NCBI RefSeq assembly: GCF_026262505.1
Contig: NC_067206.1
Span: 9,916,268 to 9,980,267, forward strand
Source of the DNA: Trichomonas vaginalis G3
Taxonomy: Eukaryota; Parabasalia; Trichomonadida; Trichomonadidae
Direction: 5' to 3'
Length of the DNA: 64,000 nt
Shown: positions 19,210-28,006 of the stretch, one piece after another
How the letters are laid out: the number at the start of each line of letters is the position of its first letter
Position numbering within the stretch: the first letter of the stretch is position 1
Program-made: the position numbers and the translations under genes
Notes under the pieces: generated by a model
What the model saw: only the letters and a program-made list of their open reading frames with translations
Told to the model about the DNA's origin: nothing
The model's database searches: none

Positions 19210-21522
19210 TTATAAAGCTTCATTTACAGGTATTTCATCGTCAGTAAATGAATCATCATTATCGTTTGGTTCAACCTGTTTATATAATCCTTTCATTTCT
19301 TCTTTCAAAACATAACACCATGTTTGTTTACCATCTATTCTTCTCTGTTTCCTATCACATTTATCCTTAATGCTCATTTGAAAGTTTTTGTCTTTCATGT
19401 CTGATGGTTTGCAGAATAGAGCATTTTTACATGTCATACCTGCACACAATTCATCATAATGTGTATTTATCCATACATCTAAAGGATTTGTTGATAATTC
19501 AATTAAATCTTGTTTGGCTTCAGTCATCGGTATGATTCGTACATTAAATGATGAAAGGTCATATTGCATAAAATATGTTAGTAAATTATCATAAAATTCC
19601 TTTGTGCACGAATCCATTAAATTCTTGAAGTAATCAAATTGACCCTTGAATTTACCATTAACTCTTAAAACTATGTATCTTCTGTCTCCAACTTCAATTT
19701 TGACAGGGTAAACGTTATTAGTTACGAAAATGAAGTTTGCAACATTCTGAGCAGTTCTTCTGGGTTGATTCTTTTCATTAATTCTAATCTCATTATCCGT
19801 AATAATTGATTTCAAAGCGTTGAAGTTTGCGAGTCTGTCTTCACCCACATTCTTGAGTTCATTAAGTACAAGAAACATTTTATTCTCAACCACCGAATTG
19901 AAATTACCCGTTAGCTCACCTATTTCGGTAATGTTTTTACATGAATAACCAGCGAGAAGTTCAGAAATAATGTCTGTGAATCTGTTTTTACCTGTTCCCT
20001 GAAGTCCTTTCAAAATAATTGCTGTTTCATTCTTGATTCCAGGATGTTGAATCATTGATGCAATCCAGCCGAGAAGGTATTTATACACTTCATCATTATT
20101 ATCACAAATGACTTCTTTAATGAAATTTATAAACATCTCAATTTTTGAGTAATCTGGTTTTTCGAGAATGTTGTATTTATAACCCTGAAACGTTGAGAAA
20201 ACATCTGGAGAATCAGATTTAAAGCAAACACCCTTAACGGTTAATGAAGACAATTGATTTAATAGTACGTCCCATGCTGTTATTGTTTTACCTTCTTCTT
20301 TAAACAATTTAATCATTTTGAGTGACTCTTTCATGTTTGATTGAAGAACGAATGATATTTGATTCATTTTGTCGTGTATGTTGTAATCTTTCTGAATGAA
20401 GTATTTGTTTCCACAATCTACAAAACGGATTACACGTGATAAATCCTCAATTACTTCAGAACTGTTTTTATACTGATGATTTTCAGCCTTGCGTCTAATA
20501 TCTGTTATCAAAAACGAGTCATCAAGTTTTATATCAAATGTTATTTTTGGCTTACGTAATAAAGGTAAAACATATTCATCATAATATTCTTTTTGATATA
20601 GTTTTAGAATCTTCACCAAAACAAATGGAGAAGTCATTAAATGTGCATATCTACTACGTGCTTTTTCAAAATTACTTTTTGCATTTTCAGTTAAGCTGCA
20701 GAAGTTATAAACGTTATCGTATGCTTCATTAATCAAATGATTAGGTAACGAATTAATAGCTTGAAACAGTGTGAATAATGTAACTTCTTTTTCTAAATTC
20801 ATGTTTCCACCGTCATTATGTACTTCAAAATCACTGATGCCATCAACTATGCTTTGAGCTAGTTTATCGTCAATGTTTACATTTTTGTTTTCATTCATTA
20901 TACTCTTTATTTCTTCGTTCTTTTGTTCAACTCTTACCTTAATATTCAAATCATTTAATATATCATTCACTGTTCTAGTTAATGTTGAATCGTAACTTCC
21001 ACGAATGAATGAGTATGTATTGATTGGTTCTGTTGCATTCTTGCGAACTCTTGAATCAGCCATAACTACTAAAGAACGCTTTGAATCATCCATTGAAGTC
21101 ATGATATCGATATCATAATCATTGCAGGAATAACATTTAATCATTCTGTTCGAGGTTGAATAGAAGAAATTAGTGTTACAATAAATGTGAAGACCTCCTG
21201 AAGCAGTTTTAACGATAACATCTTTATCCGAAAGTTTTGATAAAATATCTTTTCTAACTGTTTCTTTAAGTTCATCATTGTACGATTTATTGATATCAAC
21301 ATCTATAATCGTTAAATTCGAAATTTTATTTACTAATAAAGCCATACCAGTTTTCCTTCCTCTTCCTCCATCGTGTTTGAGGTAGTTATGTAAATCAATC
21401 TTGTTTTCACCAATTCTTTCGTTGAGGGTTTTAGTTTCTGCCACAACTAATTCCTCAGCTAATGAATCAATAACTTTTTCATCAGAAACGATGTAGTTGC
21501 TGTTGTTGTTTGTTGCTGTCAT
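19210..21522 (-). CDS. AEP primase fused to SF3 (D5-like) helicase, Polinton 1
   Basis: A 770-residue replication protein. The N-terminal part looks like an archaeo-eukaryotic primase/polymerase: a metal-site IIDVDIN (about residue 74), TASGGLHIYC (about 107) and a Cys pair CYSC (about 128). The C-terminal half is a superfamily 3 helicase with Walker A GLQGTGKNRF (about 502-510), Walker B MFLVLNELKN (about 548) and motif C FIFVTNN (about 597), matching D5-type viral helicases. It would unwind and possibly prime DNA, unexpected beside a protein-primed polymerase. The gene lies between the tandem iterons and inverted iterons, and its upstream 180 bp are duplicated upstream of the KilA-N gene. 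The frame looks whole. Confidence 0.88.
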   Translation of the reverse strand: MTATNNNSNYIVSDEKVIDSLAEELVVAETKTLNERIGENKIDLHNYLKHDGGRGRKTGMALLVNKISNLTIIDVDINKSYNDELKETVRKDILSKLSDKDVIVKTASGGLHIYCNTNFFYSTSNRMIKCYSCNDYDIDIMTSMDDSKRSLVVMADSRVRKNATEPINTYSFIRGSYDSTLTRTVNDILNDLNIKVRVEQKNEEIKSIMNENKNVNIDDKLAQSIVDGISDFEVHNDGGNMNLEKEVTLFTLFQAINSLPNHLINEAYDNVYNFCSLTENAKSNFEKARSRYAHLMTSPFVLVKILKLYQKEYYDEYVLPLLRKPKITFDIKLDDSFLITDIRRKAENHQYKNSSEVIEDLSRVIRFVDCGNKYFIQKDYNIHDKMNQISFVLQSNMKESLKMIKLFKEEGKTITAWDVLLNQLSSLTVKGVCFKSDSPDVFSTFQGYKYNILEKPDYSKIEMFINFIKEVICDNNDEVYKYLLGWIASMIQHPGIKNETAIILKGLQGTGKNRFTDIISELLAGYSCKNITEIGELTGNFNSVVENKMFLVLNELKNVGEDRLANFNALKSIITDNEIRINEKNQPRRTAQNVANFIFVTNNVYPVKIEVGDRRYIVLRVNGKFKGQFDYFKNLMDSCTKEFYDNLLTYFMQYDLSSFNVRIIPMTEAKQDLIELSTNPLDVWINTHYDELCAGMTCKNALFCKPSDMKDKNFQMSIKDKCDRKQRRIDGKQTWCYVLKEEMKGLYKQVEPNDNDDSFTDDEIPVNEAL

Positions 21523-21536
21523 TTATATAGGAATAA

Positions 21537-21815
21537 AAAAATAAAAATAATTTTAAAACTAACTTTATTTTTGGACTGCATCAAATTTCCTGGACTGTTG
21601 TCAAAATGTCATGTTGTCATCATTTTTAAAAGAAGTTAATTAACCTGGTGACATGGTGACGTAGTGACACTGAAAACATTTATGAAAACATTTACGAAAT
21701 CATAAACGAAAACATTTAATTTATATTTATTCTACTGTTGTCAAAATGTCATGTTGTCAGTAATTTTAAGAGAAGTTAATTAACCAGGTGACACATGGTG
21801 ACGTGGTGACACCTA
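21537..21815. repeat. Upstream region of the primase-helicase with two inverted iteron copies
   Basis: The 180 bp from 21537 to 21719 are nearly identical to 22560-22743 upstream of the KilA-N gene. Within it a T-rich promoter tract is followed by an iteron core (about 21597-21672). A second core lies at about 21735-21813. Both cores are inverted relative to those at 18829-19180. Confidence 0.85.
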
Positions 21816-21873
21816 AAAACCATTAACGATAAAATATATTTTTGGTCGTTTATGACAAAAATAAATGGTTCAT

Positions 21874-22539
21874 TTACTCACAATATTTTTGTACAAAACG
21901 ACCCCAAACTTTTAACTTCTTTTCTGCAGTTTCTAATGCTATCTTAGCGAGTTCATATTCTCTAAATTCTCTCTTTAAATCTTCTTGTTCCCATTGGTCT
22001 AGTTCGTATGGAGAATCTCTATAACCATAACATATCTCACGTTCATGTTCTAATTGTTTTTCGCACATTTTTCTAACTTCTTCTTCAAACAAATGTTTAG
22101 CATTCTCTACTGTATCTTCGAGTTCTTCTTCATCTAATTTCTCATGAACTTTCTTGTCTATGGAGTCCATAATATCTTTGACATAAAATGCATACTTTAC
22201 AGAGCACCATTCAGCAACAAAATGAACGAGGTCAGGATGTATGTAAATACCTTTGAATTCATTTATAACACCCTTAGTAAGCTCATAAAATGCTTGTTTT
22301 GAGGTCGAGCCACTTTTGGCTTGACCGTATTCGTTCATCCAAAACTCAAGAATTTCCTGCATTTTAGTACTATTGAGAAATCTGTTTAAATGGTTTAACC
22401 TTCCCGCTTCTCTTGCCATCTTTGTTGCATTAATGTAACCATCCTTGTCTCTACGTAAGACTTCAATACCATTATAAGTGCCTTTTGTGAATGTTTCGTC
22501 ATTAGATTTGTTCGTGAATGTTTTTGCTTCGACTGACAT
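21874..22539 (-). CDS. KilA-N domain DNA-binding protein, Polinton 1
   Basis: The N-terminal half is a KilA-N domain: a strand pair around YNGIEVLRRDKDGYINATKM, the helix AGRLNHLNRFLNSTKMQEIL, then FKGIYIHPDLVHFVAEWCS and the closing helix AFYVKDIMDSIDK. KilA-N proteins of phages and large DNA viruses bind DNA. The C-terminal part is a charged coiled coil (about residues 130-215). I chose the ATG at 22539 because the shared promoter tract (TATTTTGTATGTAAGAACAG) lies directly before it; an ATG further upstream would run through that tract. The gene is enclosed by inverted iteron copies on both sides, so it may bind them and regulate itself and the primase-helicase; that is inference. Confidence 0.85.
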   Translation of the reverse strand: MSVEAKTFTNKSNDETFTKGTYNGIEVLRRDKDGYINATKMAREAGRLNHLNRFLNSTKMQEILEFWMNEYGQAKSGSTSKQAFYELTKGVINEFKGIYIHPDLVHFVAEWCSVKYAFYVKDIMDSIDKKVHEKLDEEELEDTVENAKHLFEEEVRKMCEKQLEHEREICYGYRDSPYELDQWEQEDLKREFREYELAKIALETAEKKLKVWGRFVQKYCE

Positions 22540-22559
22540 TTCTGTTCTTACATACAAAA

Positions 22560-23010
22560 TAAAAAAAATAAAAATAATTTTAAAACTAACTTTATTTTTG
22601 GACTGCATCAAATTTCCTGGACTGTTGTCAAAATGTCATGTTGTCAGTAATTTTAAGCGAAGTTAATTAACCTGGTGACATGGTGACGTAGTGACACTGA
22701 AAACATTTATGAAAACATTTACGAAATCATAAACGAAAACATTTACGATTTAATTTCCTTTGTTGATGTTGTCAAAATGTCATGTTGTCATCATTTTTAA
22801 GAGAAGTTAATTAACCGAGTGACACATGGTGACGTAGTGACACCCTCAGTTCTTCAAAAATAATTAATTATTGAATAACCTAAAAACATTTACGATTTAA
22901 TTTCCTTTGTTGATGTTGTCAAAATGTCATGTTGTCATCATTTTTAAGAGAAGTTAAATAACCTGGTGACACATGGTGACGTAGTGACACCCTCAGTTCT
23001 TCAAAAATAA
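22560..23010. repeat. Upstream region of the KilA-N gene with three inverted iteron copies
   Basis: The first 180 bp duplicate the primase-helicase upstream region. Iteron cores lie near 22622-22698, 22768-22843 and 22915-22992. The last two sit in a further tandem duplication of about 147 bp that includes TTCAAAAATAATTAATTATT. A repeated ACATTTACGA/ATAAACGAAA tract lies between the cores. Confidence 0.85.
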
Positions 23011-23107
23011 TTAATTATTGAATAACCTGAAACCATTAACGATAAAATATATTTCTGCAGTTCATCCATTACTTCATTACCTAATTAATTACAGACATAA
23101 AATATAT

Positions 23108-24285
23108 TTAGTTCATTCGGTACCATGCGAATATAGTCACAAATGGTGGCATGTAATCTTTACCCAAGCCTGTTGGATTTGTTGTGAAAGTATGGACATG
23201 ATTTCCTCCTGGTTCAGTTGGTCGAAAAATCTTTTTTGCTGCATTGTTATAAGATGGAGATAAAACATCATTGCCAGCTTTATATTCTGAGTTGTATAAT
23301 GGGTGGTCTCTTAATGAGTGGCTATGGTCGCCAGAAAAGTTTGTCGTTCCTGTATGAGTGTGCGGTGGAAGGTTTGCTTCTTTAATTTTCTTCGAACCTC
23401 CTGTTTGCTTTGAATATCTAGCACAGTATAAGAATTTATCTACAATCTGCTTCCACGTACCAAAACCTAAAACTGTTTCTGGATTTGTTGAATTCATTGA
23501 CGTATAAATAGAACCAACAGGATATAATGTTTGAAGTATTTCATTTTTCATGCTTGTAATCACATCATTTACTTCCGACTTCTTTGCATAATTTTCATCA
23601 ACATATTCCTTATCTGCTTTAAGGTCTAAACATCCTGAAACCCACCCTGTATCAGCTTTAACTTTAAAAGTCTCCGATGTCCATTCATGATACCATTCAA
23701 CCTTTTCTTTAATTTCATTATCTTTTTCATCAACATAAGTTTATCTGCTTTAAGGTCTAAACATCCTGAAACCCACCCTGTATCAGCTTTAACTTTAAAA
23801 GTCTCCGATGTCCATTCATGATACCATTCAACCTTTTCTTTAATTTCATTATCTTTTTCATCAACATAAACCAAATTTGCCTTCTTATTTAATTCACTAT
23901 CCACATATTCCTTATCCACCTTCTTCATTATGTCGTTTAGGAAACCTTCTATGAATTCCTCATTTAAATTAAATCTTCCAATCTTCAAAACTTTAGGAAA
24001 TGCATTTAATGTGTAATATCTCTGTTCTTCTGGTGGAATTGATGTTATATCATCCGTTATTCCTTTAATTTTTGAATTCATAAATAAAATTTCTTTTATA
24101 TTTGATATCACTGCACCACCTTTGCAAACGAATTCGAAACGGTCATTTTTCAATACTATCTCTAAATCTCCATATTTCAACCTTTGCGTTTGTTCTGCCG
24201 TCTTTGAATTATATGCATATATGGCGTATGTAATGGTCTGAAGGACCTGGGTGCTTTGCGCCTTAAGTTGCTGTTGTTTAATCAT
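23108..24285 (-). pseudogene. Phage-tail-like fibre gene, Polinton 1 (broken)
   Basis: A virion surface fibre by analogy. The 3' part encodes a tip domain typical of phage tail and baseplate fibres: PVGSIYTSMNSTNPE, FGTWKQIVDKFLYC, a His-rich HTHTGTTNFSGDHSHS, GGNHVHTF and the closing MPPFVTIFAW. The 5' part has a KAQSTQVLQTI segment, a beta-rich region and a shaft with K-A-D/N-K heptad-like phrases (VDSELNKKANLVYVDEKDN). A 131-bp-period direct repeat lies in the shaft part. The tip is about 87% identical to that of the 659-residue fibre in element 2 (19 differences in about 143 residues by eye). The gene looks broken, about two breaks. Receptor binding is inference from the fold family. Confidence 0.75.
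23611..23868. repeat. Two-copy tandem repeat within the fibre shaft region
   Basis: A segment of about 123 bp beginning TATCTGCTTTAAGGTCTAAA occurs at 23611 and again at 23742 (period 131 bp), nearly identical. Such duplications lengthen fibre shafts, and high identity points to a recent event. Confidence 0.85.
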
Positions 24286-24309
24286 TTATTACGATTTAAA
24301 AATAAATAT

Positions 24310-25020
24310 TTAATCCGTTATCTCATCGGCTATTTTCTCTATTTGAAATTGCCATAATATTTCATTCATAAATTCTAAATCACAATCAAATAGGTCAGTT
24401 ATTCTAAATTTAATATTTGATAAATCTTTTGAATGAAGAATAAATGAATTCCTGGATAATTGAAACGGATATGATAAAGAAAATGTGTTTAAGTTGATGG
24501 ATAAAATGTTTTGTATTGATGGGTAAGAGTTAGGGTCTAATGTTTGATGTGAAAATCTCATTGGGGTATTAACTTTATCACATTTTATTAAAATGAAATT
24601 GGAACCAGTGTCAGAATACAAAACATCCCCAACATCTTTTTCAAAATTTAATATCCCCAACAATGAACGAAGATGAGGAGTACAAAATTTAATTTTCAGC
24701 GGAAATTTAATAAGGTTATTTATTTCATCAAGTTCAAAAAGTTTATCAGGTTTTGATTTAAAATTTTCTTCATACCATACGATAAATGATTCATTTAAAT
24801 AACTTAAAATCATGTTAATATCCCATTTCGCTATCACATTATTTATATACATATCATACGTTTTTTCAAGGTCATCTTTAATAAATGATATATAATCTGA
24901 AAGGTCTAAAAGAATGGGATTAAATTTACCACTCACAGAAACGAGAGTAACATTATAAATTCCGCTAACTGTTAAATTTAATTCACAGCTATTATTCGAA
25001 ATAATATTGATAATTGACAT
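24310..25020 (-). CDS. Candidate minor capsid (penton-type) protein, Polinton 1
   Basis: Not firmly recognised. It is 236 residues long, beta-rich, with no signal peptide or membrane segment. The C-terminal stretch HSKDLSNIKFRITDLFDC, followed by LEFMNEILWQFQIEK, reads like the closing strands of the element 2 protein at 50316-50741 (SPHNLKDMQFRLVDFQGEPV), and of minor capsid proteins of Polinton-like viruses. It lies between the fibre gene and a divergently transcribed gene 19 bp away, within the virion gene block. A penton-base role is inference from position and this C-terminal pattern. Confidence 0.5.
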   Translation of the reverse strand: MSIINIISNNSCELNLTVSGIYNVTLVSVSGKFNPILLDLSDYISFIKDDLEKTYDMYINNVIAKWDINMILSYLNESFIVWYEENFKSKPDKLFELDEINNLIKFPLKIKFCTPHLRSLLGILNFEKDVGDVLYSDTGSNFILIKCDKVNTPMRFSHQTLDPNSYPSIQNILSINLNTFSLSYPFQLSRNSFILHSKDLSNIKFRITDLFDCDLEFMNEILWQFQIEKIADEITD

Positions 25021-25039
25021 TTTTATTACGATTAAAAAT

Positions 25040-25519
25040 ATGGTAAAGCGTTATTTTCCAGTGATAAATAAAACTAGAATAAGATTACCTCAAGAATTCA
25101 TAAATTCAACGAATAAGAAATTCATTCATGTTATAAATTTTAGTGTTTTCAGAAAATATGAGTCAGTGTCATATTCATCAACAGGTTATATTTCACTTCA
25201 TTCAAATTTAGTTCAATCAAACCCATATAATGACCAGTTCATAAGATTTTCAGATGGTATTAAAAATGTAATTGATAGATTAAAATATGAACAGATTGAC
25301 AATATCGAATTTTTGGAATTTTGGTTTAAATATCCCGATGGAAAAAAGATTGAAGTTAAAGATAAAGCTGATACTATAACAAAAACAATTACAATGACCG
25401 ATCCGGATAGTGGGGAACAAAAAGAAATAAAACAAACGATAGAAACTGGTGAAAGGTCAATTATTATTGATTATGATTCAAAGGATTATTATTCGATAAT
25501 GTTAATGCTTGAATATTAA
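25040..25519 (+). CDS. Unrecognised virion-block protein, Polinton 1
   Basis: A 159-residue product with ATG at 25040 (the frame is open upstream but has no other ATG). It is beta-rich (FIHVINFSVFRKYESVSYSS) with a later charged strand-turn-strand (KYPDGKKIEVKDKADTITKT). No family recognised. It is divergent from the gene at 24310-25020 and overlaps the convergent gene at 25516-25857 by four bases at the 3' ends. This tight packing supports a real gene. Being among structural genes suggests a virion role; nothing in the sequence proves it. Confidence 0.6.
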   Translation: MVKRYFPVINKTRIRLPQEFINSTNKKFIHVINFSVFRKYESVSYSSTGYISLHSNLVQSNPYNDQFIRFSDGIKNVIDRLKYEQIDNIEFLEFWFKYPDGKKIEVKDKADTITKTITMTDPDSGEQKEIKQTIETGERSIIIDYDSKDYYSIMLMLEY

Positions 25520-25857
25520 ATAGCCTTAACAAAGAATTTTTCAAGTGATATTTTATATTCATCAACTATTTTATTATAAATATCATTATATGTTAAATGA
25601 AGTTCAGTTGTTGTTCCATTCTTTGATATCTTAATTGTGCTAATATCCTTTATAGGATTTATTTTTGCAACTGTTCCGCAGCATGAAACCTCATCATCTA
25701 TGAAAAATTGAATCTTAACGTCTGAATCTTGAACATCACAAAGAATGGCGATAATGTGAATTAATGATTCATAAGGTAAAATAATTAAACCGGATTGGTC
25801 AATTAAATTTATTATTGAATCATAATTATTAATTATTATATCACGGTAAATTTTCAT
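25516..25857 (-). CDS. Conserved small Polinton protein with CCG motif
   Basis: A 113-residue product with no known family. Its C-terminal half (FIDDEVSCCGTVAKINPI, then YNDIYNKIVDEYKISLEKFF) aligns with the element 2 product at 49649-50119 (LDPEIECCGQTPPF, then SNEYTKLSTEYKLCLKYV). The gene order is also shared: each follows a short gene whose product starts with MR and a basic run. Conservation between divergent elements supports a real and selected protein. It lies in the virion block downstream of 25875-26183, separated by 17 bp. Confidence 0.65.
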   Translation of the reverse strand: MKIYRDIIINNYDSIINLIDQSGLIILPYESLIHIIAILCDVQDSDVKIQFFIDDEVSCCGTVAKINPIKDISTIKISKNGTTTELHLTYNDIYNKIVDEYKISLEKFFVKAI

Positions 25858-25874
25858 TAATTCAGAATTAATGT

Positions 25875-26183
25875 CTATTTTATATGGGTTCTCGATGTTT
25901 GATGAAAGAGGTGGGGGTATGTTGGATAAGTGGGAATTTCAACAGGTTCTTTACTGGGTTCAGATAAAATGATTGGGTCTCCATCTTCTTTATTTTGCTC
26001 CTCCTCCTTTTTCGGTAAGTCACGAGTTAATAAATTTGGTTGAGTTGCTGACCTTGTTAATTCAGGGCTAACATTAACTTTAACATTTTGAATAATTCGT
26101 GATTTATCATCATTTACGTTATAACCAACCGTAATCTCTGCTTTTGCGTTAGTGTTCTTTTGACTAGTGAAACGTCTTCTCAT
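25875..26183 (-). CDS. Small Pro/Glu-rich protein, Polinton 1
   Basis: A 102-residue product starting with a basic run (MRRRFTSQKN), then a strand-like part (AEITVGYNVNDDKSRIIQNV) and a disordered acidic, Pro-rich tail (EEEQNKEDGDPIILSEPSKE). The first 40 residues resemble the short product at 49506-49652 in element 2 (MRSKSILAGAVNVPIEPTSN). No family recognised. It is in the same orientation as its neighbours with short spacers, suggesting coordinated expression of virion genes. Confidence 0.55.
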   Translation of the reverse strand: MRRRFTSQKNTNAKAEITVGYNVNDDKSRIIQNVKVNVSPELTRSATQPNLLTRDLPKKEEEQNKEDGDPIILSEPSKEPVEIPTYPTYPHLFHQTSRTHIK

Positions 26184-26215
26184 TTATAATCGAATAAAAA
26201 AATATATTTAAACTT

Positions 26216-27115
26216 TTATTTTGCTGGAAGTTTTGAATCTATTATTCCCTGTATTTGTTCTTGAAGTTGATTTTTAGCTGTTTCATTGTAATTAATAGAC
26301 CTAATATATTCATTAATTGCATTCTTATAATCATCTGATTTCTCAAATTTTCTTTTATCTGATTCCTTAACTAAATCATAAGTTAAACCTCGTTGCTGAT
26401 ATAATGGTTTCTTAATTAAATCTTTGAATGCTTGAGATAAAGCACCTGATGCAATTCTTGCTACTATAATTGGTTGGAATTGCTGTTTAAGTTCATCTTT
26501 AACATTTGCGAAAACTGGATCGAATAAAGCAACTTTAAAGAATTTCTTAGCTGAAATTTCAGGTCTAATATTTGCATATTGACCATCAAACTGGTTAGAA
26601 TATCGTGGTAATCCATCCGGTCCCTCTTCAATAGCATTTAATTCTTCATTGAAATAAGAATATGGATTATAACGGTATGAATTAATTGGACCATTTTCAC
26701 CTTCTCCAATGTATTGTTTAACAGCTTTTCCATTTTCATCAAATTGCATAGGATAACGTTCATTATATGCTTTACGTTTAGGATAATCAGTTATAGTTAA
26801 TTTGTAACCATTTATGACTTTAATATTACCTTGACCATCAGTAACGAAAACTTCATTTATACCATCAGGTTTTCCATTTGGACCCGTAATGTCTGCTTCA
26901 TGTGCTTCCCAATTTGGACCTTGACGTTTGGCATATGCTTGAGCTTCTGGTAATGTTAAAGCGTTTCTCATTTGTTTAACATCTTTTTGAAGACCAGCAA
27001 CAATATGAACTAATTCTTTCATTCCATCAGGAACTTTCATAGTTCTATTATATGCACCCTTTTTGTTTGTTCCTTGTTTTAATGGAACCTGTAGAAGATT
27101 TGCTATTTCTGTCAT
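26216..27115 (-). CDS. Unrecognised 299-residue virion-block protein, Polinton 1
   Basis: No known family. The N-terminal 60 residues are helical with a coiled stretch ([19 protein letters not shown]), followed by a Gly/Asn/Pro-rich middle ([34 protein letters not shown]) that looks extended or partly disordered. The C-terminal third is helical and charged. There is no membrane segment or Cys cluster. It sits between the ATPase gene and the small virion genes, on the same strand as capsid and ATPase, suggesting a structural or scaffold protein. I see no counterpart in the visible part of element 2. The frame looks whole. Confidence 0.65.
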   Translation of the reverse strand: MTEIANLLQVPLKQGTNKKGAYNRTMKVPDGMKELVHIVAGLQKDVKQMRNALTLPEAQAYAKRQGPNWEAHEADITGPNGKPDGINEVFVTDGQGNIKVINGYKLTITDYPKRKAYNERYPMQFDENGKAVKQYIGEGENGPINSYRYNPYSYFNEELNAIEEGPDGLPRYSNQFDGQYANIRPEISAKKFFKVALFDPVFANVKDELKQQFQPIIVARIASGALSQAFKDLIKKPLYQQRGLTYDLVKESDKRKFEKSDDYKNAINEYIRSINYNETAKNQLQEQIQGIIDSKLPAK

Positions 27116-27155
27116 GTTTAATTATAAATAAAAAATAAAAATTAATTATAAAAAG

Positions 27156-27982
27156 TTAATCAAATTTAACACCTCCTTTATTTAAATCAACTATTATTTT
27201 TCCATGTTCACCTAATTGCTGATATTGTGTGTAAAGTTCATTAATGCTCATTGGTAAATTCACTTGCTAAAGCATAACGTTCAACTGTTGACGACTAAAC
27301 CCACTGAAAATGAAAAGTGTTGATAGATTTGATTTAATGTTTGTGCTTAATGCTTTGAAATATTGAACAGCCATAAAGAATGAACACTGAATGTGTCGAC
27401 ATTGAGTTAATAACTGATTAAAATATGATTTCTCATTTGTTATTAGTTTTGATTTCACTGCATCATCTAGAAAAATGAGTGAATGCAAAAATTCTCTATC
27501 AAAATTTGAAATAGAAAGTGTTTCAAATAATTCATCCCGTTGTTTATCAATAATTTTATCCTCTAATCCTTGTTTCTTGATTGTATTATATAATTCTTTA
27601 TACATTAAAAAGTTTTTTAAATAATCTTCTGCTTCTTCTTGTGATAAATAAATAATTGGAATTTTGATTAAATGCTTTAAAGATTCAAATGTATCATCTG
27701 AAGGTGAACCTGAACGGTTGATATAAATTAACATATGTGAATGGGGGAAGTGTTAGCAATAATGATAATTTGTTTTAATATCGTTAATGTTTTACCTTTA
27801 TTTTGTTTACCAATTGCTGCAGTGATTGAATTTAAGTAACATTCAGAATATGGAATTTTCATTAATTTTTCCTTAGATAGAGCATTTCTATTATCACTCA
27901 ATGCTTCATTAATCATATCATCTACGTATGTATTATATACTCCCGCTAATTCTTCATAAGGAGTGTATGAATTTAAATCCAT
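27156..27982 (-). pseudogene. FtsK/HerA-type genome-packaging ATPase, Polinton 1 (broken)
   Basis: It would pump DNA into the capsid. A Walker A loop GKQNKGKT follows a strand (LNSITAAI), and a Walker B SLIFLDD lies further on, followed by a sensor-like stretch CRHIQCSFFMAVQYFKALS. This layout (P-loop, acidic strand end DD, then a Gln at the end of the next strand) is that of the A32-like packaging ATPases of Polintons and large DNA viruses. It lies directly downstream of the capsid gene with a 24-bp spacer, the usual pairing. The gene looks broken, about two breaks. Confidence 0.75.
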
Positions 27983-28006
27983 TTAATCAAAAATAAATTT
28001 ATAATT

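Noticed and set aside
18829-23010. CRISPR array
   Set aside because: The repeats are long, imperfect and in two orientations, without unique spacers; the organism is a eukaryote.
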